Assembly (NCBI GenBank): GCA_910584255.1
Contig: CAJTXV010000032.1
Span: forward strand, 1-17,894
Origin: an uncultured Bacilli bacterium
GTDB lineage: Bacteria > Bacillota_I > Bacilli_A > RF39 > UBA660
Length of the DNA stretch: 17,894 bases
Direction: 5' to 3'
Position 1 is the first letter of the stretch. The number at the start of each line of letters is the position of its first letter. The translations under genes and the position numbers were made by a program. Under the pieces are notes generated by a model, which saw nothing but the letters and a program-made list of their open reading frames with translations, had not been told where the DNA came from and ran no database searches. Below are positions 6,419 through 13,281 of this stretch, one piece after another.

Positions 6419-7150
6419 ATGCAAATTCTTGCAAATAAAACAGATCTTTACAACAATACAGAGTTTTTAGAAGTGACATCAAAACCTATAAAAGATTTAG
6501 AAGGTGTGGGATTTAATGTAGCAATTACAAAAGATAACCAGTTCGTTATATTCAGCCCTGTAACAGATAATCAAACGACAATTCAAACCATTACAAATAA
6601 GAATTTAGAGGAATTGACCCATTTAGACTTATTAACCTTAAAAGAAGCACTTACATTTTATAAAAAGCAAAAAAGTTCACATAAAATTTTTTTAAACTTA
6701 CTTCCAACAACCATTCCAGTTACTTCCGAAGAAAATCTCCTAGCCCTTAAGAATATTAATACAAACTATATTGAGCATCTCTTAAATGAACTAAATTCGT
6801 ATCAAGACTTAAATTTATATTTAGGAAGTGTCAACGTTTCTTTCATAGAATTATTAAAAACAAAAAACATCCCTTGGAAAAAGGGAATTGTATTATTTGG
6901 TGGAAATCTAAATTATATAGATGTTGATTTCTATGTTTTTGGAACTGGATTTCTAAGTGATGAAATCTTTCATCAACAACTACAGTTAAATAAAGAAATT
7001 ATAGTTTACCTAGGAACAGCCAATGATTTAACATTAACTTATAACTTCTTTAAAGGAGAGAAATCAACGGCTCTATCCAACAGTATCTTTAATCAAATCT
7101 TATTTTTAAACGACTATCCAGAACTGTTTTATAAAATTTTTTCAAACTAA
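6419..7150 (+). CDS. Glycerophosphodiesterase-like protein lacking catalytic residues
   Basis: About 243 residues with no signal peptide. Residues 28-96 follow the pattern of a glycerophosphodiester phosphodiesterase (GDPD) barrel: a strand, TKDNQFVIF, a Thr-rich loop, NLEELTHLDLLTLKEAL and then HKIFLNLLP. The catalytic positions are gone: the ExD of the second strand reads NVA, the HD after the next strand reads SP, the HRG start is absent and the later catalytic Glu is Leu. If the fold assignment is right, this is a pseudoenzyme, perhaps a binding protein. The start is the ATG at 6419 because AGGTGAT lies directly before it; the frame also opens at a GTG at 6410. It sits behind a small membrane protein and may work with it. 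The fold call is from pattern reading only. Confidence 0.55.
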   Translation: MQILANKTDLYNNTEFLEVTSKPIKDLEGVGFNVAITKDNQFVIFSPVTDNQTTIQTITNKNLEELTHLDLLTLKEALTFYKKQKSSHKIFLNLLPTTIPVTSEENLLALKNINTNYIEHLLNELNSYQDLNLYLGSVNVSFIELLKTKNIPWKKGIVLFGGNLNYIDVDFYVFGTGFLSDEIFHQQLQLNKEIIVYLGTANDLTLTYNFFKGEKSTALSNSIFNQILFLNDYPELFYKIFSN

Positions 7151-7197
7151 AAAGAGTTTTTTGTAAATCACTATTAGAAATTCACAAAACTCTTTTA
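7149..7197. terminator. Bidirectional terminator between convergent genes
   Basis: AAAAGAGTTTT and ACAAAACTCTTTT arms form a long imperfect stem around an AT-rich loop between the stop at 7150 (plus) and the stop at 7195 (minus). A/T runs flank both sides, so it could serve both directions. Confidence 0.6.
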
Positions 7198-7908
7198 TTC
7201 TACAAGTGTCCAAGTATTGGAGTATTGCCTTGCAGTAAATTCGTTATCTTTTGTATAGAATATAATTACCCAACACTGTATTGGATTCCTCATATCTCCA
7301 GTTGAATACTTGACTTCATAAGTTCCCGTCCTTTTTGTTGTTGTCCTTTCACCCATCATATTTTCCCATGTATTTTCATAAACAAAGATACCATATAGAT
7401 TTAAAGTATAATATCCACCAGAAATAAAGAAAGCTTCTTGACTACTGTTATATTTTCCATATTTTAAATAATGATCTTCGACTTTAAAACCTCTTTTCTG
7501 GATTTCTTCTTTAATTTTTGCAATTTGCTCTTGTTTTTCAGTCATTTCTTTAACCTTTTTTTCTACCTCTTTATTAATAATATCTTTCTGCCTCTGATAA
7601 GATTTCGTAGCTTTACCAATTAAATCCTTTAATTCTTTTTCTGTAAGATTATTCTTATAATCAATTAAATTTTTCTTATCCAATTCTACTTTTACAAAAG
7701 TAGTATCAAACTTAGAAACAGAAATATCATTTCCATCTTCATCTGTTACTGTTTGAACATCCCCTTTTGAAAGAATATATTTGGACACTTCCAAAACTTC
7801 TGTTGAATCATTCTTATTTTCATCCCTTTCAGTAATTTGATCTGAAACCTTCTTATAACTATCCTTTTCATCCTTACTTGTATGAGCATAGTAATGATTG
7901 AATATCAT
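7195..7908 (-). CDS. C-terminal part of a broken zinc-ribbon membrane protein (coiled coil plus beta-rich domain)
   Basis: A 237-residue frame with no recognised family. Residues about 85-142 are Lys/Glu-rich and likely coiled coil (LIGKATKSYQ through KIKEEIQKRG). The C-terminal 90 residues are rich in Tyr, Thr and Gly and look like an extracellular beta domain. It has no signal peptide or membrane segment of its own. It overlaps the preceding fragment by 35 bases in a different frame. I read it as the tail of one protein that begins at 8451. An AGGTAGGA sequence precedes the ATG at 7908, so separate translation remains possible, but the product would lack export signals. The transcript ends at the hairpin at 7149-7197. 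Confidence 0.55.
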   Translation of the reverse strand: MIFNHYYAHTSKDEKDSYKKVSDQITERDENKNDSTEVLEVSKYILSKGDVQTVTDEDGNDISVSKFDTTFVKVELDKKNLIDYKNNLTEKELKDLIGKATKSYQRQKDIINKEVEKKVKEMTEKQEQIAKIKEEIQKRGFKVEDHYLKYGKYNSSQEAFFISGGYYTLNLYGIFVYENTWENMMGERTTTKRTGTYEVKYSTGDMRNPIQCWVIIFYTKDNEFTARQYSNTWTLVE

Positions 7909-8164
7909 ATAATAATCCTACCTCTATTGGTTCCTGATAAATGAAAACATTGACTTTTTCATTTTCAATATAATAAATATTTGAGTAGGTTTGTTCATCT
8001 TTTTGATAATTTAGTACCATCATTGGATTTTCTAAATCAGAAATTTCATAAAAAGTAAGTTTTTCATTCCTGATATCCTCTGAAATTCCTGCCTTATCTC
8101 CCTTTTTCTCTTCCTTCATTTCTTCTAGATAAACATAATAGGTTTGTCCCCATGCTTCTTCCAA
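7874..8164 (-). pseudogene. Middle fragment of the broken zinc-ribbon membrane protein
   Basis: This 96-residue frame starts only at a TTG with no clear ribosome binding site. The open frame continues upstream as FYLKPYLEKEKTLEEAWG, reading back to the four-G run at 8202-8205. There a one-base loss would explain the break from the zinc-ribbon frame, directly after its membrane helix. At the other end a shift in the opposite direction near 7905-7925 is needed to enter the next frame. The residues are acidic and soluble-looking, consistent with an extracytoplasmic region. Two opposite shifts suggest decay of one gene, or sequence errors. Confidence 0.5.
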
Positions 8165-8190
8165 CGTTTTTTCTTTTTCTAAGTATGGTT

Positions 8191-8451
8191 TTAAATAAAA
8201 TCCCCAATAACAAGTCCTACGATTAATAAAACTGCTACAAATCCAATCACTACATTATGGTCCTTCTTTCCTTTATTTGTATTGCTAGTTACTAGTTGTT
8301 CCTTTTCTCGTTCTTTCTGTTTACGATTTTTTATAGATTCTTTAATATTAGATAAATCACTCCCGCATTCTTCACAAAATACACCTTCTTTTGTAAAAGG
8401 TTGTCCACAGTTTCTACAGAATCCATAAGGTTTCTTTTCCTCATTATTCAT
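8191..8451 (-). CDS. Zinc-ribbon, single-helix membrane protein (N-terminal fragment)
   Basis: An 86-residue frame with an N-terminal zinc ribbon (FCRNCGQPF and FCEECGSDL; Cys12, 15, 26 and 29), a Lys/Glu-rich linker and one hydrophobic segment at about 67-83 ending GLVIGDFI just before the stop. In low-GC Firmicutes such proteins usually carry a long extracytoplasmic region after the helix. Here that region is found in the next two frames, so this is probably the start of a roughly 420-residue protein cut by a frameshift at the four-G run (8202-8205). AAAGGTGA precedes the ATG at 8451, and an 18-base palindrome lies immediately upstream. No function can be assigned. Confidence 0.6.
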   Translation of the reverse strand: MNNEEKKPYGFCRNCGQPFTKEGVFCEECGSDLSNIKESIKNRKQKEREKEQLVTSNTNKGKKDHNVVIGFVAVLLIVGLVIGDFI

Positions 8452-8460
8452 TTTTTCACC

Positions 8461-8478
8461 TTTATTATTAATAATAAA
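8461..8478. repeat. 18-base perfect palindrome upstream of the zinc-ribbon gene
   Basis: TTTATTATTAATAATAAA reads the same on both strands and abuts the ribosome binding site of the gene starting at 8451. It could be a small operator. In DNA this AT-rich a chance palindrome is plausible, and it lacks the 7-base centre of the NAD-operon sites. Confidence 0.3.
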
Positions 8479-8522
8479 GAAAAAAGAAAATACATGAAAT
8501 AAAATTTTAAAAATTATAATTA

Positions 8523-8550
8523 TTGACGAAAAAATTAAAACATTTATAAT
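8523..8550 (+). promoter_or_regulatory. Promoter for the gene at 8588
   Basis: TTGACG (8523-8528), a 16-base spacer and a perfect TATAAT (8545-8550) lie 38 bases before the ATG at 8588, with AAGGA in between. A convincing sigma-A type promoter for a single-gene unit. Confidence 0.65.
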
Positions 8551-8587
8551 AAATCAAATTATTAAAAATGAAAAGAAGGAAAAATTT

Positions 8588-9127
8588 ATGGAAACAAATA
8601 ATTTAGAAGTATTATCATACGAATGGAATCAACAAAGTGACAATATCGAAACTACCAAAAAATTAAAAGCAATGTTATCAATTCGAACGGAGGGAAATGT
8701 AATTTATCTTTGCCACCCAAGACATCTTTTCGACGTATTAATAGAAAATCCTGAAACAAAAATGACTCAAGGAGTAGACTGGGATAGTATCAACGTAGAA
8801 AAAATGATACAGTATAATGACTTTGGAAAATACTCAATCGTAGAAGAAATCTGTTCTAAACGAAATAATCAATTCACTTATCTACAAAAAAAGGCTACAC
8901 ATATGATGAAAAAATATAAAGAGATGGGGCATAGCGAATGGAATTATCCAGTTGCAATACTAGAAGAAATAGATCACGGAAGTAATCTACCAACATATTT
9001 TGCAAGAGGAATCGTAAACTTTAGCCAAGAAAGAATATCCCTAGCATTTAATCCACTCGCAATGAAAGAAAATCCAAAAGAAAGTATATGGCAAAAAGGT
9101 CTAAGATTTGGAGATAATTTCGATTAG
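8588..9127 (+). CDS. Hypothetical protein, 179 residues
   Basis: I do not recognise this protein. It looks soluble, with no signal peptide or membrane helix. Visible features include VIYLCHPRHLFDVL (about 38-51), a mixed-charge helical middle and an LPTYFARGIVNF strand region near 135-146. A promoter and an AAGGA ribosome binding site precede the ATG, and a good terminator follows, so it is a single-gene unit. It lies in the accessory stretch between the two NAD operons, on the opposite strand to both neighbours. Confidence 0.6.
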   Translation: METNNLEVLSYEWNQQSDNIETTKKLKAMLSIRTEGNVIYLCHPRHLFDVLIENPETKMTQGVDWDSINVEKMIQYNDFGKYSIVEEICSKRNNQFTYLQKKATHMMKKYKEMGHSEWNYPVAILEEIDHGSNLPTYFARGIVNFSQERISLAFNPLAMKENPKESIWQKGLRFGDNFD

Positions 9128-9133
9128 AAATTT

Positions 9134-9175
9134 AAAAACAGGAATCTAATCTTACTAGATATCCTGTTTTATTTT
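9134..9175 (+). terminator. Terminator after the gene at 8588
   Basis: AAAACAGGA pairs with TCCTGTTTT, with an inner ATCTA/TAGAT stem across a one-base bulge, followed by ATTTT on the plus strand. It lies just past the stop at 9127. The A-rich left flank could let it act for the opposite strand too. Confidence 0.7.
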
Positions 9176-9218
9176 GACTTTCCTATAATACGATTCTTGA
9201 TCCTAATATTATATTCAT

Positions 9219-9890
9219 CTATTCATTGAGATTTAATCCATCAATACTTGTTTCATAAATCCACTTCTTTAAATCCAAATTGTCCCCTGTTTCATAAAAT
9301 TGAATCAACTTCTCAAAGAATGTAGGCTGATTTTCCTGTGAGATTGTTATAATTCCACATCCATGATCAATCATCAATTTATTAGCAAATAACATAGCAA
9401 CTCTTTTATTCCCATCAATAAACATTTGACGTCTCATTACCCATAACATAATTTCAATCGCCATCTCTGTTTTTGTTTTATCAGATTGATTTAATAATTC
9501 ATCCAATTCTTCCTTAATCTGACTTTCAACCGGAAATTGAGGTTTCCAACTAGTCCCACCAATATTTACGGGGGTAGTTCGGATTCTTCCGAGTTGTCCC
9601 TCCAACACAAGTTTATCACAGGTTAATTTATGTAATTGACACAATGCCTTAAAATCATAATCTATTCCATCATTTTCAAGTATAAATTGCCAAGAATATT
9701 TTAAATTGTTGATTGCGATAATCTTATCTACAGTTAAACCATTAACAATACCACCATCATAAATTGCTTGCGTTTCAGGATATGTAACAGCAATTCCCTC
9801 TAGATTGGCACTTTTCCAAATATAATCTACTATATTTCTTTTTGCAACAAACACATTTTGTTCTCTTGTGAGATTGTACTTGTTCTCCAT
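9219..9890 (-). CDS. Fic-family protein with Gln in place of the motif His
   Basis: A 223-residue Fic-domain protein. Fic enzymes transfer AMP or related groups to target proteins using an HxFx(D/E)GNxxR motif. Here the motif at 155-163 reads QMFIDGNKR, so the phosphate-binding DGNKR is kept but the catalytic base His is Gln. The flap region GRIRTTPVNIGG (101-112) is typical. An N-terminal SANLEG (27-32) fits the (S/T)xxxE(G/N) inhibitory helix motif of self-inhibited Fic proteins. The start is the ATG at 9890, with GGAGGG seven bases upstream; the ATG at 9908 would put that site inside the gene. No separate antitoxin gene is evident. Without the His, AMPylation is doubtful; it may be inactive or do different chemistry. 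Confidence 0.85.
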   Translation of the reverse strand: MENKYNLTREQNVFVAKRNIVDYIWKSANLEGIAVTYPETQAIYDGGIVNGLTVDKIIAINNLKYSWQFILENDGIDYDFKALCQLHKLTCDKLVLEGQLGRIRTTPVNIGGTSWKPQFPVESQIKEELDELLNQSDKTKTEMAIEIMLWVMRRQMFIDGNKRVAMLFANKLMIDHGCGIITISQENQPTFFEKLIQFYETGDNLDLKKWIYETSIDGLNLNE

Positions 9891-9959
9891 AAATAACCCT
9901 CCATCCATTTAAAAAAGCATATAATTTCTTTTTTATTGTATCACAAATTCGTAAATGAG

Positions 9960-9988
9960 GAAAAGAAAAAACAGGAATTATCTTCCTG
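9960..9988 (-). terminator. Terminator of the gene ending at 9978
   Basis: On the minus strand CAGGAA, a 5-base loop and TTCCTG are followed by TTTTTTCTTTT. The stop codon of the upstream gene lies in the loop. The stem is short, but the T run is strong. Confidence 0.65.
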
Positions 9989-10637
9989 CTCCATTAGAAC
10001 TAGAGATTACCTTTTGATAACTTCCAGAATTCTTTTCATCTTGAGTGCACTTTTCCGAACCAAATTTATATTTCACATACTCTTCAATATTCTCATTAAT
10101 AAGTGGCAGTAATTCATAAGGAAGTGCCATTTGGCGTGAAAACAACTTTCTTGTCTCCTCATTTAATCCCTCTGTTTTTCCAATGACAATAGCCAAATCT
10201 ACTTCTCCATCGTCGAATGGGAATCCATGCATAAACTCCTCTATTGTTTCTTCTTTATTAACAAAGTTCCACTGAAAATGTAGTCCTTCATCCTCATCAT
10301 CTTTTATAGAAAAAAATACAGTAGGCTCTCCAAACTCATCTAGTAGTGCTTCATAAATATCACTTAATGCTGCTAATTTATGACCATAACTCGCTTGAGA
10401 AAGACAATTTTCAACACCAATTCTAAGAAAATTATCCCTACTAAATTTATAATAAAAATGAATCTGGTCCCTTTTATATTCTGAATAACTAGAATATTTA
10501 GAAAGAGGGAGACTATGATAATAACCATCTACTACTTCATAAGGAACTCCATAAATATCAAATTTTCCTCCTAATTTTTTACATAATTTTCGAGCAAGAT
10601 ACTTACAATCTTCTGCATTTGAATATATTTCTTTCAT
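9978..10637 (-). CDS. Hypothetical acidic protein, 219 residues
   Basis: I do not recognise this protein. It appears cytoplasmic, with no signal peptide or membrane helix. The N-terminus YSNAEDCKYLARKLCKKLGG looks helical. Later stretches include FGEPTVFFSIKDDEDEGLHFQWNF and HGFPFDDGEVDLAIVIGK, suggesting an alpha/beta fold, and the last 25 residues are polar and probably disordered. AAGGAG lies upstream of the ATG, and a promoter (10663-10690) and terminator bracket the gene, so it is a single-gene unit. It precedes the Fic gene on the same strand but is separated from it by that terminator, so they may not be functionally linked. Confidence 0.6.
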   Translation of the reverse strand: MKEIYSNAEDCKYLARKLCKKLGGKFDIYGVPYEVVDGYYHSLPLSKYSSYSEYKRDQIHFYYKFSRDNFLRIGVENCLSQASYGHKLAALSDIYEALLDEFGEPTVFFSIKDDEDEGLHFQWNFVNKEETIEEFMHGFPFDDGEVDLAIVIGKTEGLNEETRKLFSRQMALPYELLPLINENIEEYVKYKFGSEKCTQDEKNSGSYQKVISSSNGAGR

Positions 10638-10662
10638 CTAAAAAATCTCCTTAGTGCCTGAT

Positions 10663-10690
10663 ATTCTATCACAATATTTAAAAAAATCAA
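10663..10690 (-). promoter_or_regulatory. Promoter for the gene starting at 10637
   Basis: On the minus strand TTGATT (10690-10685), a 16-base spacer and TAGAAT (10668-10663) lie 26 bases before the ATG, with AAGGAG between. A reasonable sigma-A type match. Confidence 0.5.
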
Positions 10691-10728
10691 CCAAAAGAAC
10701 AGAAAATATCCTAAAAAATTTTTCTGTT
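10691..10728 (-). terminator. Terminator of operon B after nadE
   Basis: AACAGAAAA pairs with TTTTCTGTT around a 13-base AT-rich loop just past the nadE stop. On the minus strand the tail is TTCTTTTGG, an imperfect T run, so termination may be partial. Confidence 0.5.
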
Positions 10729-10736
10729 TTTAATAT

Positions 10737-12662
10737 TTATTTACTTTCACTTTCTAACTCATGAATCCAAACTTCTACATCCGCATCACTTGGCATACGA
10801 AGGTCGCCTCTAGGAGATAAACTAATCGTACCAACCTTAGGGCCATCTGGTAAACAACTTCTTTTAAACTGTTGAGAGAAAAATCTCTTTAAGAAAACAC
10901 ATAACCATTTCTTAATTGCATCGAGTGAATATTCTCCCTCGAAAACTTGACTTGCCATAAAAAGAATCTTTTTAGATTCTGCACCATAACGGAAAAAATG
11001 ATATAAGAAGAAATCATGAAGTTCATATGGACCAATTTTATCTTCTGTTTTTTGTTTGATTTTACCATCCTTCGTTGGGGGAAGTAATTCAGGAGAAATC
11101 GGAGTATCTAAAATATCATAAAGCACTTGTTTGGCAGATTCATTCGTATCTGCAACATACCGAACTAAATACTTAACTAATGTCTTAGGAATAGAGGTAT
11201 TAACCGCATACATACTCATATGATCTCCATTATAAGTACACCATCCAAGAGCTAGTTCTGATAAATCACCTGTACCAACGACAAGTCCACCCTCACGATT
11301 TGCAATATCCATTAAAATTTGAGTTCTCTCTCTTGCTTGTACATTTTCATAAGTAACATCATGCACATCTTTATCATGACCAATATCCTTCATATGGAAA
11401 AGGGATGCATCGACAATTGGAATTTCACGAATGGTAACTCCATATTTTTCCATTAAAGCAATCGAATTATTTAAAGTTCTAGAAGTAGTTCCAAATCCTG
11501 GCATCGTAATAGCGATAATATTGTCATAAGAAATTCCAAGCATACGATAGGCTTCTGTAATGACTAAGAAAGCAAGCGTTGAATCAAGTCCACCAGAAAT
11601 GCCAATCACTGTTTTTTTGCATCCGATATGACGAAGTCTTTTTGCGAGTCCTGATGCCTGTATACGGAAAATTTCACTACAACGTTCATTTCTATAATCA
11701 GGATTACTAGGAACAAATGGATTTTTAGAAATATGCCTTTCCAAAGTCTTTGTATTAGGAATATCTACAAGAATTCTTCGCACCCCTCTTCTTGGCTTAA
11801 TTCCCATATAACTAATATCTTTAATTCTCATATTGTGAAGCTTTAATACATCGATATCTTGATAAATGAAATTACTCTCAAATTGAAAACGTTCATTCTC
11901 TTTTAAAATACTTCCATTTTCACTAATCATTGCAGACCCAGAAAATACAACATCCGTAGTAGACTCACAAATTCCACTAGAAGTATAAATATATCCACTA
12001 ATCAATTTCGCAGAATGGTTTTTTACTAAATTTTTACGGTATTCATACTTCCCAATAATTTCATTACTACTAGAAAGATTAAATAAAAGAGTCGCTCCAT
12101 TTAAAGCAAGATCTGTGCTTGGTGGTACAATGCTCCATAAATCCTCACAAATTTCAATTCCAATCGCTGCTTCTTTTAATTCTTGATCTTCAAAAATAAG
12201 ATCCGTTCCCATTGGTACAGTTTCACCAAATAAAACAATTTCTGTCTCTAATAAATCTTCACTAGGTGCAAACCAACGTTTTTCATAAAATTCATTATAA
12301 TTAGGAATATATGTCTTAGGAATCACACCTAAAATTTGACCTTTCTGTAAAACGAAAGCACAATTATATAATTGATTTCCAATCTTTAAGGGTGCTCCAA
12401 CAATTAGAACCAAAGATAATTGTTTGGTTTCTTCTTTTAATCGTTCTAGACCAAGTAGGGATTCTTTTAATAAACGATCCTGCATAAATAAATCTGCACA
12501 AGTATAACCTGTAATAGAAAGCTCTGGAAATACCAAAACACCAATTTCTTTCTTACTAGCATCACTTACCACATCTAAAATTTTTTCTACATTAAATTTA
12601 GGATTTGCGACCTTTAATTCTGGAACAGCCGCCCCCACTCTAATAAAACCATACTCTTTCAT
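10737..12662 (-). CDS. nadE: Glutamine-dependent NAD+ synthetase
   Basis: Last step of NAD synthesis: amidates nicotinate adenine dinucleotide to NAD with ATP and glutamine. The 641-residue protein has two domains. The N-terminal nitrilase-type glutaminase has its Glu-Lys-Cys triad at E47 (VFPELS), K116 (IPKTYIPN) and C172 (IEICEDLW). The C-terminal synthetase (from about 330) has the ATP-pyrophosphatase loop SGGLDS at 356-361, then GTGDLSELALGW. It is therefore the long glutamine-using type, not the short ammonia-using one. AGGAGG lies before the ATG. It is the last gene of operon B, 28 bases after the Nudix gene, and is followed by a hairpin. Confidence 0.95.
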   Translation of the reverse strand: MKEYGFIRVGAAVPELKVANPKFNVEKILDVVSDASKKEIGVLVFPELSITGYTCADLFMQDRLLKESLLGLERLKEETKQLSLVLIVGAPLKIGNQLYNCAFVLQKGQILGVIPKTYIPNYNEFYEKRWFAPSEDLLETEIVLFGETVPMGTDLIFEDQELKEAAIGIEICEDLWSIVPPSTDLALNGATLLFNLSSSNEIIGKYEYRKNLVKNHSAKLISGYIYTSSGICESTTDVVFSGSAMISENGSILKENERFQFESNFIYQDIDVLKLHNMRIKDISYMGIKPRRGVRRILVDIPNTKTLERHISKNPFVPSNPDYRNERCSEIFRIQASGLAKRLRHIGCKKTVIGISGGLDSTLAFLVITEAYRMLGISYDNIIAITMPGFGTTSRTLNNSIALMEKYGVTIREIPIVDASLFHMKDIGHDKDVHDVTYENVQARERTQILMDIANREGGLVVGTGDLSELALGWCTYNGDHMSMYAVNTSIPKTLVKYLVRYVADTNESAKQVLYDILDTPISPELLPPTKDGKIKQKTEDKIGPYELHDFFLYHFFRYGAESKKILFMASQVFEGEYSLDAIKKWLCVFLKRFFSQQFKRSCLPDGPKVGTISLSPRGDLRMPSDADVEVWIHELESESK

Positions 12663-12690
12663 AAATACCTCCTTTATTTAGTATAACACA

Positions 12691-13281
12691 TTATTTTTTT
12701 AATAACCTTTTTGCTCTTTCATAAACAAGTTGACTATTGGCACCCAAAATATATTTTTTATCAATGAGTTCTTCGACATCCTCAAAATCACAAAGAAAAT
12801 AACGAATGAACTCCCCATCATCTAACTTTTGACTACCTATTTTTTTACAATTCGTTGCCAAAACACCATAATTATAGGCAGCACTACAACCTTCGTCTTG
12901 ATAAAACTCTGTTAAATATTGAAGATGATCTGCTTGATAACCAGTTTCTTCAAACAGTTCACGACCTGCAGCATCTAAGTAATTTTCACAAAGATTGATA
13001 TATCCCGCAGGAAACCCAATCCCAACAGTCTTCTTTGTATGCACTCTAGGTTCTATCGCCAAAATACATTGATTATCTTCTGTAATGGGAAGAATAATGA
13101 CAGCACTTCCATCACCACCATCTTTTAAAAGTTCTTCTCTATAAATTACTTTTCCATTATTTAAATGATAATATGCACCTGTAGTTGATAAAAAACGAGA
13201 GGGAGTAAGAACAGGCTCTACCAAAATAGTTTGCAGCTCTTCTACATAACCCTCTAATTCCTTCCATTCTCTAGCATCCAC
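12691..13281 (-). CDS. Nudix hydrolase, ADP-ribose pyrophosphatase type
   Basis: A 196-residue Nudix hydrolase with an intact box at 93-115: Gly93, Glu99, Arg107-Glu108, Glu111-Glu112 and Gly114. The preceding IGFPAGYI resembles ADP-ribose pyrophosphatases of the NudF/YqkG group, which split ADP-ribose to AMP and ribose 5-phosphate. In this operon it would clear ADP-ribose from NAD breakdown and return ribose 5-phosphate, the substrate of the PRPP synthase in operon A. ADP-ribose is the usual NrtR ligand, so this enzyme may also set the regulatory signal. It starts at a GTG whose G is the last base of the pncB stop, with AGGAGA upstream, so translation is probably coupled. Substrate is inferred from context and similarity. 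Confidence 0.83.
   Translation of the reverse strand: MDAREWKELEGYVEELQTILVEPVLTPSRFLSTTGAYYHLNNGKVIYREELLKDGGDGSAVIILPITEDNQCILAIEPRVHTKKTVGIGFPAGYINLCENYLDAAGRELFEETGYQADHLQYLTEFYQDEGCSAAYNYGVLATNCKKIGSQKLDDGEFIRYFLCDFEDVEELIDKKYILGANSQLVYERAKRLLKK

Noticed and set aside
8461..8478. Palindrome TTTATTATTAATAATAAA as a fifth NrtR operator
   Set aside because: It shares the TTATTAATAA letters but lacks the 7-base centre and the GTTA/TAAC arms, so it does not fit the other four sites.
9219..10637. Fic gene and its upstream neighbour as a toxin-antitoxin pair
   Set aside because: A terminator separates them, the neighbour does not resemble a known Fic antitoxin, and the Fic protein appears to carry its own inhibitory motif.
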